NCBI RefSeq assembly: GCF_016820555.1
Contig: NZ_JADHDW010000006.1
Span: forward strand, 94,324 to 158,323
Source of the DNA: Bacillus sp. REN10
GTDB taxonomy: Bacteria > Bacillota > Bacilli > Bacillales > Domibacillaceae
Length of the DNA stretch: 64,000 bases
Direction: 5' to 3'
In this document: in pieces, positions 41,524 to 50,952 of the stretch
Layout: the number at the start of each line of letters is the position of its first letter
Position numbering within the stretch: position 1 is the stretch's first letter
Program-made: the position numbers and the translations under genes
The notes under the pieces: model-generated
What the model saw: only the letters and a program-made list of their open reading frames with translations
Told to the model about the DNA's origin: nothing
Databases searched by the model: none

Positions 41524-43443
41524 ATGAGAAACGTAAAGTACCTTCTGTTATTCTTCGTGATCTTCTTCTTTTCTACTACCCCATTACATGCTAAAGCAAA
41601 CACGCTTGAAAGTAAGAGAGCGATCGTGTTTTTTCAACATGAGGTAAACCGTGCGCTATTAGAGGAAAACACTGAAGAGATTAATTTCATTTTTGATGAA
41701 TTGCCGGCAGCGGTAGTAGATGTGACAGATGCTCAAAAAAGTCTGCTCGCCTATCAGCCTGATATTCAAATGATCCAAGATGATCAACCGATCGAAAAAA
41801 GCGGCCAAGTGATCCCTTGGGGCTATAAAATGGTTGGCGCTGATCGGCGTGTACCATCTACTTTAAGCGGCAAAGGGATTAAAATCGGCATCATTGATTC
41901 AGGTGTCGACACAAAGCATCCTGACTTGCAAATAGCCGGTGGAGCCTGTATGATGCGGATTCTCGACTTGAGGGGCTGCAGCAACTCTTATAATGATGAT
42001 GCTGGTCATGGCACGCATGTAGCGGGTGTCATCGGCGCAAAAAATAACAGCATCGGAGTCGTCGGAATCGCTCCACAAGCCCAGCTCTATTCCATTAAAG
42101 TGTTGGACAAAAATGGAATTGGTACGATCTCAACCGTCATGGCCGGCATTGAGTGGGGTATTCAACAAAAACTGGATATATTAAATATTAGTATTACTGC
42201 TTCCGACTACGATGAAGCATTAGAACGAATGATCAAACGGGCATATGACAGCGGCTTAATCATCGTCGCAGCAGCTGGAAATGAAGGGCCTCCATGGTCT
42301 GGCGAACAATCTTCCGTTCAGTATCCAGCTAAGTTCAATGAAGTGATCGCCGTCTCGTCCATCGACAAAGACAAACGGCTTGGAGATCTTTCTTCTACGG
42401 GCAGTGAAGTAGAATTGGCGGCACCAGGAGAGAATATTTACAGCACCGTTCCAGCTTCAATTAATGCGAGCGGCTATGGCGTCATGTCCGGTACATCAAT
42501 GGCTACGCCTTATGTCACAGGGCTAGTGGCATTGTACAAAGAGAAATATCCAGAAATGACGAATCGTCAAATTCGAACATTGCTGCAGAAGAATACCATT
42601 GATCTCGGTGCGAAAGGCCGTGACAATTATTATGGTTACGGACTGGCTCAAATCGATAAACAGCCCATCAATGGAGATGTTTCGGTTCCGTACACAACGG
42701 ACGGAACAGGTAAAATCACGTTTAATACAAGCCAATTGACGGCGAAGTACACGAGTTTTGACGTGTATCGAGCAGGCAAGCGAATCGCGAGTCAGGTAAC
42801 AGCGAATGAAATGACGGATTATGCCACCAAAGGAACGATTGAATACCATTTTTATCCTTCTGGTAATCCATCAGATGAACCAAACTTTGTTTCCATTGAA
42901 GTGAACAATCCAGGACCAGCATTCAAGGATTTATCGCTTTCCCATTGGTACAATCGCTATATGACATACTTGTATCACGAACAGGTTTTGCAAGGGTACC
43001 CAGATCGCACCATCCAGCCAACTAAGCTGCTCACTCGTGGTGAGGCAGCCATTCTAGTCGGCCGAGCGATTGGCGTCGATACATCGAACGCAACAACGAA
43101 ATTTACAGACATACAATCAACGGTCAGCGCGCCATATGTTGCGGCCCTAGCTGACAAAAAGATCATCTCTGGCTACTCAGACGGCACATTCCGGCCAAAC
43201 GAACAAGTGACGCGTGCCCAAATGGCCATCTTAATTGCGAAAGCATACGAAGTGACCCCTCAAACAAGCGGTCCATTCAAAGACGTCACCAAAAACGTGA
43301 CAGGAAACGAGTTCATCAATGCCTTGGCTACTCACAACATCGTGAGCGGTTACCTTGATGGCACATTCCGTCCATACGGAAAAATTGATCGAGCCAGTTT
43401 CTCTGTTTTCTTGGCCAAAGCTGAAAACAAAGAGTTAAGATAA
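41524..43443 (+). CDS. SLH-anchored subtilisin-like serine protease
   Basis: 639 aa. Signal peptide (about 1-25), a short propeptide (about 28-90), peptidase S8 domain (about 100-385) with Asp125 (IIDSGVD), His162 (GHGTHVAG), Asn253 (AAGNEG) and Ser325 (GTSMATP), a beta-rich spacer, then three C-terminal SLH repeats (about 465-635). Cys142 and Cys152 lie in a loop before the catalytic His and may form a disulphide. It is likely held at the wall to process surface proteins. AGAGGTGA precedes the ATG; a GTG 9 nt earlier is within the SD. Confidence 0.93.
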   Translation: MRNVKYLLLFFVIFFFSTTPLHAKANTLESKRAIVFFQHEVNRALLEENTEEINFIFDELPAAVVDVTDAQKSLLAYQPDIQMIQDDQPIEKSGQVIPWGYKMVGADRRVPSTLSGKGIKIGIIDSGVDTKHPDLQIAGGACMMRILDLRGCSNSYNDDAGHGTHVAGVIGAKNNSIGVVGIAPQAQLYSIKVLDKNGIGTISTVMAGIEWGIQQKLDILNISITASDYDEALERMIKRAYDSGLIIVAAAGNEGPPWSGEQSSVQYPAKFNEVIAVSSIDKDKRLGDLSSTGSEVELAAPGENIYSTVPASINASGYGVMSGTSMATPYVTGLVALYKEKYPEMTNRQIRTLLQKNTIDLGAKGRDNYYGYGLAQIDKQPINGDVSVPYTTDGTGKITFNTSQLTAKYTSFDVYRAGKRIASQVTANEMTDYATKGTIEYHFYPSGNPSDEPNFVSIEVNNPGPAFKDLSLSHWYNRYMTYLYHEQVLQGYPDRTIQPTKLLTRGEAAILVGRAIGVDTSNATTKFTDIQSTVSAPYVAALADKKIISGYSDGTFRPNEQVTRAQMAILIAKAYEVTPQTSGPFKDVTKNVTGNEFINALATHNIVSGYLDGTFRPYGKIDRASFSVFLAKAENKELR

Positions 43444-43451
43444 TGAACCAA

Positions 43452-43485
43452 AAGATGCTATCCTACGTTGGATGGCGTCTTTTTT
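43452..43485 (+). terminator. Intrinsic terminator of the protease gene
   Basis: AAGATGCTATCC pairs with GGATGGCGTCTT (two G-U), then T tract. Confidence 0.8.
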
Positions 43486-43579
43486 GTTTGTTAGTAAATA
43501 ACTAAAATATTTCATTATCATATATTTTTGTCATCATAATTTATTAAATTAGTAACAGATCAATAGGAATAGATTCTTC

Positions 43580-43608
43580 AAAAAGCTTGATTTAATAAGC
43601 TTTTTTTT
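43580..43608 (+). terminator. Second, orphan terminator-like hairpin
   Basis: AAAAAGCTT pairs with AAGCTTTTT with T extension, about 95 bp beyond the previous terminator and 110 bp before the next gene. No gene lies between; it could end a short RNA or be a backup terminator. Confidence 0.5.
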
Positions 43609-43718
43609 GTTTACATGACGAAATAATAATGTAATGTAACCGTAAATCAATGTTAGGAATATATTTGTTAAAATAGAATCAACATCACATGAAGGAAAAT
43701 ATTTTAGGAGGTTAGGAA

Positions 43719-44711
43719 GTGAATAGATACAGGAAGAAACTGGCTCCTGTCATCGCTTTTTTGCTTATGTGGACGTTGCTATTACCAGCGTCTCACACAC
43801 AAGCGGCATCGATTGGAGAGGCGATCGTTAGTTATGGGAAGAAGTTTATAGGTGTACGATATGTATTTGGCGGGACAACGCCAAGCGGCTTTGATTGTTC
43901 AGGTTTTACCCAATATGTTTATAAAAATCACGGGATATCGATTCCGCGAACAACGGGTGAACAATATCGGATGGGTACGTCGGTTTCAAAAAGCCAATTA
44001 CAAGCGGGAGATTTAGTGTTTTTTGCGAATACATATAAGCCTGGTATTTCACATGTTGGCATTTATGCCGGCAATAACATGGTTTTGAATGCAACGACTA
44101 GTCAAGGAATCGCTCTTGTCTCTTTAAGCAATTCTTACTGGGGCCCAAAATATGCAGGTGCCAAGCGGGTTGTGACTGGAAAATTTAAAGATGTGCCTTC
44201 TAGCAATCTAGCGTTTGAAGCCATTGAACATTTAACCGATCAACAAATTATTAATGGTTATAGCGACTATACGTTTAAACCGAATGACCCTGTCACACGC
44301 GGACAAGCGGCTGCTTTTCTGAATCGTGAGCTAAAGCTTGAAGCGGTCAACCTTTCACAATTTAAAGATGTCGATCCATCTAACCCATTTGCGAAAGATA
44401 TTGCCGCCATTCGGGAGGCGGGAATTATCAATGGTTTCTCTGACGAAACGTATCGTCCGTATGCTTACATTACACGTACAGAAATGGCCTCTATTTTACA
44501 AAAAGCGTATGAATTAAATGTCTCTAATGTAACAGCGGCTGAAAATAGTTATCGCGATGTGCCGTCCGATAGCTGGGCGTATCAAGCGATTGTCACGATG
44601 AAATTAATTGATCAAACAGGCGTATTTGAAACGGCGAATTATAATGGTCCGAGCCGTGCGACGCGAGCTTCTTTCTCAGCTGCACTGTATAACTCAATGA
44701 ATGCTCAATAG
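43719..44711 (+). CDS. SLH-anchored NlpC/P60 endopeptidase
   Basis: 330 aa. Signal peptide (1-30, TQAA), NlpC/P60 domain (about 32-155) with catalytic Cys60 (FDCSGF) and His112 (SHVGIY), then three SLH repeats (about 158-328). Cleaves D-Glu-meso-Dpm type bonds in stem peptides by family inference. GTG start with AGGAGG; TAGAAT -10-like sequence upstream. Confidence 0.92.
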   Translation: MNRYRKKLAPVIAFLLMWTLLLPASHTQAASIGEAIVSYGKKFIGVRYVFGGTTPSGFDCSGFTQYVYKNHGISIPRTTGEQYRMGTSVSKSQLQAGDLVFFANTYKPGISHVGIYAGNNMVLNATTSQGIALVSLSNSYWGPKYAGAKRVVTGKFKDVPSSNLAFEAIEHLTDQQIINGYSDYTFKPNDPVTRGQAAAFLNRELKLEAVNLSQFKDVDPSNPFAKDIAAIREAGIINGFSDETYRPYAYITRTEMASILQKAYELNVSNVTAAENSYRDVPSDSWAYQAIVTMKLIDQTGVFETANYNGPSRATRASFSAALYNSMNAQ

Positions 44712-44712
44712 C

Positions 44713-44741
44713 AGTCTTGGAATACTTCCAAGGCTTTTTTT
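44713..44741 (+). terminator. Intrinsic terminator of the NlpC/P60 gene
   Basis: AGTCTTGGAA pairs with TTCCAAGGCT (one G-U), seven T follow. Confidence 0.85.
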
Positions 44742-44772
44742 ATAGAAATTACAAAAAAATTCAAAACAACTC

Positions 44773-44801
44773 TTAATTTATCATTGTATATCAGCTAGAA
44801 T
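44773..44801 (+). promoter_or_regulatory. Promoter block conserved between the two glucosaminidase paralogs (copy 1)
   Basis: TTAATT, 17 bp, TAGAAT, within a block (CTCTTAATTTA ... TAGAATAA ... AGAGTATG) also present before the second paralog. Confidence 0.55.
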
Positions 44802-44845
44802 AATAGAGTATGAAAAAATGGGTCTTGAAAGGAGTACCATCTTTT

Positions 44846-46831
44846 ATGCAAAAAAAGTTTTTTGCCGTCCTTATGTCGCTAGTCTTAGTATTCCCATTTT
44901 TATCTCCTTTAAACGCAAAGGCAGATGATATTGCAGGAATTACACTGGAAAAAGAACTTCGTGCAATGGTAGAAGCAGGAGTGATACAAGGGTATAGCGA
45001 TGGAGTGTATAAACCAAATGAAAAAGTGACCAGAGCAGAATTTGCTACTTTTATGGCTCGAGCACTGAAACTTCCACAAGGAAATTCCGCTTTCTCGGAT
45101 GTGCCATCAAGCTCTGCGCTTTCTTACGGAGTAAATGCGGCCGCTTCTGCGAAAATAGTCAACGGCTATTCAGATGGAACATTTAGGCCACAATCATTAA
45201 TTACGAGAAAAGATATGGCGTTAATGATCAGCAACGCTTTAAACTATTTAAAAGTAGACGTTACCTATACGGAATCTGGCTTTTCAGACATCAATGGATT
45301 AAGTGCTGCCCATAAAGAGGCGATTCAGAAAAGCGTAGCACTGAAAATCATTTCAGGCTATGACGAACGTACTTTCCGTCCAGATGAATTGGCTAGTCGT
45401 GCTCAAGCAGCGGCCTTTATTTACCGCCTGCTAGCCGCGGTCGGGGAAATTGACGGAGGAAGCACTCCACCGCCAAATCCAGAACCGGAGCCGGTCAAAC
45501 CATATCAAGTGGCGACAGTCGATGCCACTGGAAAACTAACGTACGCGTCCACTTCTTACGACTCATTTGAAGAAGCGAAGCGCGCGATGATCACTCGCGG
45601 ACAAGAAGTAGTGACACTTAACCAAAAAATTATTTACATGAAAGACAATAGTGGAGTTGTATACGCCAAGTCCTCATCAGGGGGAACGGTGAACTTATAT
45701 ACAGACCCAACATTGAAAACAGCGAAAACCTATGTATCTAGTTCATCCACATACGGTTTGACAGAATTACAGTATGTGACAGCTACGGAACAATACGTTC
45801 AGGTCTACCTTGGCGGAGATTCTTACTATGTGAAGTCAGCTGAAGCCTTGCTCGTACCGTTTGAAGGAGCAAAGGGCACCAATTATTATAAAAACGTGAA
45901 TGGCTCACTCGTTCACTACATTTATAATTACGACAAAAATAGTTACGGTTCCTATGTCGCAGGGGTTGCCCCTTCATTTATGGACCGCACTCAGAAATAT
46001 TACAGCTGGGATGGCTTTACTTTTACGAACGAACAAAGAAAAAAAGTAGGCACAGCCTATCAATATTTCCAATTCCTTTCCGCAAGAACAAAAACGAACT
46101 ATACAGCGGATGAGCTAGATAAATATATTATGCAAGTTCTAGCAGAAAAAGAAGCAACGGGTTCTGCTTCGTATAAGGATGCAACAAAGAAAAGCAAGCT
46201 CATCGGTCTTGGGCAAGCGCTGAAAAAAGTTGAAGCAGAAAAACGTATCAACGCCTTGCTCATCCTAGCAATGGCTAATCACGAAAGCAATTACGGCATG
46301 AGCCAACATGCGCAAACCAACAATAACTTATTCGGCATCGCCGTTTATGACAGCACGCCAGACAAAGGGGCCACATTTGCTACACCAGCCGACTGTGTCA
46401 ATGCACTGGCGGATTCTCTCTTCAATGCCACCATCGATTGGAGAGGCGGTTATTTAGTGCCGAACACATGGCGCTCATATGGCAGCGCACCGGGAACAAA
46501 AGTAAATGGCATCAATGTGAAATACGCATCTGATGCTTGGTGGGGCGCCAAAGTAGGCGGCCACATGTACCGCATGGACAAAGCCCTTGGAGGAAAGGAC
46601 TTTAACAAATACCAACTCGGTCAAACGAACATCCAAGACTTGAACGTGCGAGCTACGCCAAACGGCACGATCCAATACAAATACAACCTAAAAGGCATGC
46701 CAGTTGCCTACGTAGGTAGCCCAACTACAAGCGGCGGCGTCACTTGGCAAAAAATCATCTCAGACGACCTGAAATACCAAGAAGGCTATGCTGGAGCAAA
46801 CTACTTAACTACATTGCCAATCGCAAAATAA
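44846..46831 (+). CDS. SLH-anchored beta-N-acetylglucosaminidase, copy 1
   Basis: 661 aa. Signal peptide (1-26), three SLH repeats (about 28-200), Pro-rich linker, a region with YDSFEEAKRAM, a Mannosyl-glycoprotein endo-beta-N-acetylglucosaminidase-type domain (about 400-590) with presumed catalytic Glu480 in NHESNYG and NNNLFGI, and a C-terminal SH3-like segment (LNVRATPNG). Similar in layout to LytD-type autolysins. The ATG is chosen by similarity to its paralog; AAAGGAG is 11 nt upstream. Confidence 0.9.
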   Translation: MQKKFFAVLMSLVLVFPFLSPLNAKADDIAGITLEKELRAMVEAGVIQGYSDGVYKPNEKVTRAEFATFMARALKLPQGNSAFSDVPSSSALSYGVNAAASAKIVNGYSDGTFRPQSLITRKDMALMISNALNYLKVDVTYTESGFSDINGLSAAHKEAIQKSVALKIISGYDERTFRPDELASRAQAAAFIYRLLAAVGEIDGGSTPPPNPEPEPVKPYQVATVDATGKLTYASTSYDSFEEAKRAMITRGQEVVTLNQKIIYMKDNSGVVYAKSSSGGTVNLYTDPTLKTAKTYVSSSSTYGLTELQYVTATEQYVQVYLGGDSYYVKSAEALLVPFEGAKGTNYYKNVNGSLVHYIYNYDKNSYGSYVAGVAPSFMDRTQKYYSWDGFTFTNEQRKKVGTAYQYFQFLSARTKTNYTADELDKYIMQVLAEKEATGSASYKDATKKSKLIGLGQALKKVEAEKRINALLILAMANHESNYGMSQHAQTNNNLFGIAVYDSTPDKGATFATPADCVNALADSLFNATIDWRGGYLVPNTWRSYGSAPGTKVNGINVKYASDAWWGAKVGGHMYRMDKALGGKDFNKYQLGQTNIQDLNVRATPNGTIQYKYNLKGMPVAYVGSPTTSGGVTWQKIISDDLKYQEGYAGANYLTTLPIAK

Positions 46832-46835
46832 CGAA

Positions 46836-46861
46836 AAAACCACCTTTCAAGGTGGTTTTTT
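46836..46861 (+). terminator. Intrinsic terminator of glucosaminidase copy 1
   Basis: AAAAAACCACC pairs with GGTGGTTTTTT around a TTTCAA loop. Confidence 0.9.
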
Positions 46862-46876
46862 CGCGTATGCGGGGAT

Positions 46877-47032
46877 GAATCGTTCACCTTTGTGAGGGAA
46901 TCGTCCAGAAATCGTGCGAAATCGTTCACGCGGCGGAGTTGTGCATCCTCGGGGCCAAGAATCGTTCACCTTTACGAGGAAATCGTCCAAGAATCATGCG
47001 GAATCGTCCAAAAAATGTCTGGAATCGTTCAC
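46877..47032 (+). repeat. 21-bp repeat array B (seven and a half units)
   Basis: Units start at 46877, 46898, 46919, 46940, 46959, 46980, 47001 and 47022; all spacings are 21 bp except 46940-46959 (19), whose unit is degenerate. Core GAATCGTTCAC or GAATCGTCCAN. It begins 15 bp after the terminator U-tract. Confidence 0.88.
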
Positions 47033-47068
47033 ACCCGACGTTTTTTCCAAAAAAATTCTATTTTCCTC

Positions 47069-47097
47069 TTAATTTAGTAAGCATTATTCGATAGAAT
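47069..47097 (+). promoter_or_regulatory. Promoter block conserved between the two glucosaminidase paralogs (copy 2)
   Basis: TTAATT, 17 bp, TAGAAT in the same context as copy 1, 45 bp before the ATG. Confidence 0.55.
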
Positions 47098-47141
47098 AAG
47101 AGAGTATGGAAAAATGTGTATAGAAAGGAACGTTAGTTTTT

Positions 47142-48959
47142 ATGCAGAAAAAGCTTTTTACTGTGATGATGTCGTTTATGTTACTTCTGCCATTTTTGTC
47201 CCCTTTCGTTATAAAAGCGGAAGGAGCCATGCTGGAGAAAGAACTTCAGACTATGGTAGAAACAGGAATCATCCAGGGGTACGGAAATGGAAATTACAAG
47301 CCAACGCAAACAGTCACTCAAGGGGAATTTGCCACTTTTATTGCTCGAGCATTGCAACTTCCGGAAGGAGATGGTGTATCATCGGGTTCTTCACTTTCCT
47401 ATGGAGTCAATGCAGCAGTGGCCGCAAACATTGTGGATGCCAGTCAGGAATTTCACCCAGAAGCATTCATTACTAGACAAGATGCGGCTTTAATGATCGG
47501 CAATGCTTTAAATTATTTAAAAGTAGATGATACATATGTAGCATCCAGCTTTACTGACATCGCGGAATTAAGTGCTGCCCATCAAGAGGCGATTCATAAA
47601 AGTGCGGCACTCCACATTATTTCAGGCTATGACGAACACTCTTTCCGCCCAGATGAACGAGTGAATCGCGCTCAAGCCGCCGCGTTTATTTATCGTTTGC
47701 TCGAGGCAACGGGAACCCCGTTTCCAGCGGTAGCCAGTGCGAGCGCACGGGCCAAAAATCCCGTTTATATGAAAGCCAACAGCGGATTAGTGTATGCGAA
47801 ACCGCCATCCGCCTCCATTGTCAAATTGTATAGCGATCCATCGTTCAAACATGAGAAAACCTATGTTTCCTCCAGTCCAAGGAAGGGTTCATCGAAATAT
47901 GGCACGACGGAATTGAAGTATGTGACATCCACGAAACAGTACGTACAAGTGTATATCGGTGGAGCTAATTACTACATGAAGCCTGCCGATGCCTTGCTCG
48001 TTCCGTTCGAACGCGCGAAGGATCGCAGCTACTATAAAAATGAAAACGGCGCACTGTTTCATTATCTCTATAATTATGATGCGAAGAATTACGGCAAATA
48101 TAATGCCGGCGTAGCTCCATCATTTATGAGTGCGGGGAAGAAGTATTACAGTTGGGACGGAGCCACTTTCTATAATGCACAAGGAAATGAAATAGGAACA
48201 GCTTATCAGTATTTCCAATATTTGCCTGCAAGAACGACAACAAACTACACGGCGGCTGAACTAGATCGCTATATTATGAAAGTGTTAGCTGAAAAAGAAG
48301 CGGCTGGTTTGAAAAATGCTACGAAGAAAAGCAAAATCATCGGCTTAGGTGCGACATTGAAAAAAGTGGAAGAACAAAAACGAGTCAATGCTCTCCTAAT
48401 TTTAGCGATGGCGATGCATGAAAGTCATTTCGGAATGAGCGACCATGCGTTGAAGAACAACAACTTGTTTGGACTAAAAGTGTACGACAGCGCACCTAGC
48501 AAAGGAGCCAAATTTAAGAAACCAGCAGATTGCGTCGTCGCCTTAGTAGACGATTACTTGAATAACCGAAAACAAGGTTACTTAGTACCAAATACATGGC
48601 GCTCATATGGCAGCGCACCAGGAACAAAAGCGAGCGGCATTAATCTTAAATACGCATCGGATGCTTGGTGGGGCGCCAAAGTAGGCGGTCACATGTACCG
48701 CATCGACAAAGCTCTCGGACGAAAAGACTTTGGCAAATACCAACTTGGTCAAACGAACACAGAAGGGCTGAATGTGCGTGCCACACCAAACGGCAGCATT
48801 CAGTACCAATACAAACTAAAAGGCATGCCAGTTGCCTACGTAGGCCACCCAACAACAAGCGAAGGCACCACTTGGCAAAAAATCATCTCAGACGACCCAA
48901 GATACGAGGCAGGTTACGCTGGAGCGAACTACTTAACGACCCTACCAATTGCAGAATAA
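47142..48959 (+). CDS. SLH-anchored beta-N-acetylglucosaminidase, copy 2
   Basis: 605 aa tandem paralog of the previous gene. Signal peptide (1-24), three SLH repeats of which the second lacks the usual GYxxGxFxP turn (reads VDASQEFHP), no Pro-rich linker, glucosaminidase domain with Glu427 in MHESHFG, and the same C-terminal SH3-like end (LNVRATPNG). Weak SD (AAAGGAA). The C-terminal 250 residues are the best conserved between copies; the linker deletion explains the shorter length. Confidence 0.9.
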   Translation: MQKKLFTVMMSFMLLLPFLSPFVIKAEGAMLEKELQTMVETGIIQGYGNGNYKPTQTVTQGEFATFIARALQLPEGDGVSSGSSLSYGVNAAVAANIVDASQEFHPEAFITRQDAALMIGNALNYLKVDDTYVASSFTDIAELSAAHQEAIHKSAALHIISGYDEHSFRPDERVNRAQAAAFIYRLLEATGTPFPAVASASARAKNPVYMKANSGLVYAKPPSASIVKLYSDPSFKHEKTYVSSSPRKGSSKYGTTELKYVTSTKQYVQVYIGGANYYMKPADALLVPFERAKDRSYYKNENGALFHYLYNYDAKNYGKYNAGVAPSFMSAGKKYYSWDGATFYNAQGNEIGTAYQYFQYLPARTTTNYTAAELDRYIMKVLAEKEAAGLKNATKKSKIIGLGATLKKVEEQKRVNALLILAMAMHESHFGMSDHALKNNNLFGLKVYDSAPSKGAKFKKPADCVVALVDDYLNNRKQGYLVPNTWRSYGSAPGTKASGINLKYASDAWWGAKVGGHMYRIDKALGRKDFGKYQLGQTNTEGLNVRATPNGSIQYQYKLKGMPVAYVGHPTTSEGTTWQKIISDDPRYEAGYAGANYLTTLPIAE

Positions 48960-48962
48960 GTG

Positions 48963-48989
48963 AAAACCACCTTTAAAGGTGGTTTTTTT
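48963..48989 (+). terminator. Intrinsic terminator of glucosaminidase copy 2
   Basis: AAAACCACCTTT pairs with AAAGGTGGTTTT, T tract. Confidence 0.9.
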
Positions 48990-49002
48990 GTATTTGATGG
49001 GT

Positions 49003-49097
49003 GAATCAGTCGCCGTAGTGAAGAAACCAGTCGGAATAGAGCAAGAATCAGTCGCCAATCGGGGGAAATTAGTCGGGAAATAAGCAAAATCAGTCGC
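49003..49097 (+). repeat. 21-bp repeat array C (four and a half units)
   Basis: Units start at 49003, 49024, 49045, 49066 and 49087, exactly 21 bp apart. Core (G/A)AATCAGTCG with variants AAACCAGTCG and AAATTAGTCG. It begins 13 bp after the terminator. Confidence 0.88.
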
Positions 49098-49218
49098 AAA
49101 GGTCAACACACCTCTTTTTAAACAAATGATTATTCAATAGCTACTAAACTTTCAATGGAACATACCGATACAAAACATGCACAAATATTAAACGGAATAG
49201 AAAGGTAGGTTCTATGAA

Positions 49219-50901
49219 ATGACTATATCAAAAAAACTATGGTTAGGTTTTTTGAGCGTTCTGGGATTGATGCTGATTGTCGGTATTTTCTCTTTATGGA
49301 GCATCATGAGACAAAATGAAGAGTATCAATTTCTTTTAGATGATCGAGTACATAAAGTGAACCTAATTAATGATTTAATCAGTATTCAAAAAGATATAGC
49401 AGGAGGTACTCGTGGCTACTTTGTTTATCAAGATGAGAAATTCATTCAAGACCGAATGGTTAAAAACGAAGAGTTTGAGCAGACGCTAAATGAATTATTA
49501 AGCATAACTAAGACATCGTATGCCTTGCAATTAATCAAAGATCTAGAAAAATCGAACCAAACGTATCATAAACTCACAGAAGAGGCGATTGCTTATCAAC
49601 AAAGTGGAAAAAGGCAGCTTGCTTTAGAGTTAGGCAGAAAAACAGCTTCTCATTTCGAGGAAATTATGACAACAGCAGAAGAGTTAAAAGCATATCAACA
49701 GGAAAAAATGAACAAAACAAGGGCAAATTTAAACGAGTTAGTTGTTGGTTCGCGTCTGTTTATCATTTTAATACTAGTGGGTGGCGCTCTTGTTAGTATC
49801 ATTGTTTCTGTCATCATTAGCCGAAGTATTTCACGGCCTATTCAACAGACGACCCAAGCCCTTGAACAAATTGCTATGGGACGCCTTGATCTAGAACCGC
49901 TTGAAATAAAAAACCGTGATGAAGTTGGAACAATGGCGCAGTCCTTTAATAAAATGTTAATTGATTTACGAAACGTTGTAGGAAATGTAAATGATACAGC
50001 GGCACAATTAGCCGCTCAATCGGAACAACTATCCGCTAGTTCAGAAGAAAGTCTCGCCTCTTCTGAAATGGTTGCTAGCGCAGCTGAAAAACAAGCGGCC
50101 GGAAGTGATCAACAGCTGCAGATTGTGGGCGAAGCCTTTCAAGCAATGAATGAAATGGCTGTAGATATCCAAAAAATCACAGATAATAATAACGAGATGC
50201 TTCATTCAGCCGCTGCCGTTAACACACTAGTGGAACAAGGTTCAAAAACGGTCAATGAAGTGTCCAAACAAATGAGTGACATTCAAGACTCCATTCAAGA
50301 ATCCGCCAACATTATTAGCGTGATGGAAAATCATTCAGCAAAAATTCAACAAGTCACAACGATCATCACAGAGATTTCGGATCAAACGAATTTACTGGCC
50401 TTAAATGCGGCCATCGAAGCAGCTCGTGCGGGGGAACATGGCGCAGGCTTTGCCGTAGTCGCTGAAGAAGTTCGTCAGCTAGCTGAGCAATCGAAGCACT
50501 CCGCCTCAGAAATTGAAGCTATGATTAAAACGATTCAAACCGATGCGAAGCGAGCCGTACAGTCGATTCACCAAGGCCAACAAAAAGCAACCAACGGCTT
50601 ACAAACATCGGAACAATCACTAGATGTATTTACTCAAATTGAAGCGGCTGTCGGAGAAGTAAGCAATAAAATTAATCTTGTCTCAGCCGCCATCGAACAG
50701 CTGCAAGCCATGAACGATGAAGTCCAGATGGGAGCAAAAGAAGTACGGAATTTAGCAGAACAATCCGCGGATCGTTCCCGCGATACAAGCGCAGCAACCG
50801 AAGAGCAACTAGCAGCGATCGAACAAATCTCTGCCAGCTCTCAAGCGCTCGCTAAATTAGCAGAATCTCTCACGCAACAAATCAATAACTTTAAACTTTA
50901 A
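49219..50901 (+). CDS. Methyl-accepting chemotaxis protein with extracellular helical sensor
   Basis: 560 aa. TM1 (about 8-30), an extracellular all-helical region (about 31-180) of the four-helix-bundle/CHASE3 kind, TM2 (about 182-204), HAMP (about 205-258) and the signalling coiled coil with the conserved tip ([21 protein letters not shown] near 390-410). The C-terminus has no CheR-binding pentapeptide. The ligand cannot be told. AAAGGTAGG SD. Confidence 0.92.
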   Translation: MTISKKLWLGFLSVLGLMLIVGIFSLWSIMRQNEEYQFLLDDRVHKVNLINDLISIQKDIAGGTRGYFVYQDEKFIQDRMVKNEEFEQTLNELLSITKTSYALQLIKDLEKSNQTYHKLTEEAIAYQQSGKRQLALELGRKTASHFEEIMTTAEELKAYQQEKMNKTRANLNELVVGSRLFIILILVGGALVSIIVSVIISRSISRPIQQTTQALEQIAMGRLDLEPLEIKNRDEVGTMAQSFNKMLIDLRNVVGNVNDTAAQLAAQSEQLSASSEESLASSEMVASAAEKQAAGSDQQLQIVGEAFQAMNEMAVDIQKITDNNNEMLHSAAAVNTLVEQGSKTVNEVSKQMSDIQDSIQESANIISVMENHSAKIQQVTTIITEISDQTNLLALNAAIEAARAGEHGAGFAVVAEEVRQLAEQSKHSASEIEAMIKTIQTDAKRAVQSIHQGQQKATNGLQTSEQSLDVFTQIEAAVGEVSNKINLVSAAIEQLQAMNDEVQMGAKEVRNLAEQSADRSRDTSAATEEQLAAIEQISASSQALAKLAESLTQQINNFKL

Positions 50902-50904
50902 GGT

Positions 50905-50947
50905 AAAAAGGCGATTCCAAACGTATGAACGTTGGAATCGCCTTTTT
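50905..50947. terminator. Bidirectional terminator between the chemoreceptor and murJ
   Basis: A perfect 16-bp stem (AAAAAGGCGATTCCAA/TTGGAATCGCCTTTTT) with A and T ends, suiting both converging genes. Confidence 0.93.
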
Positions 50948-50952
50948 AGGTC

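Noticed and set aside
47114..47476. Alternative frame overlapping the second glucosaminidase
   Set aside because: It overlaps the signal peptide and SLH coding region in another frame, with composition unlike a protein.
46877..49097. CRISPR-like look of alternating conserved and variable segments
   Set aside because: Conserved parts are only about ten bases and degenerate, spacers about eleven bases, and no cas gene is present. Too short and too variable for CRISPR.
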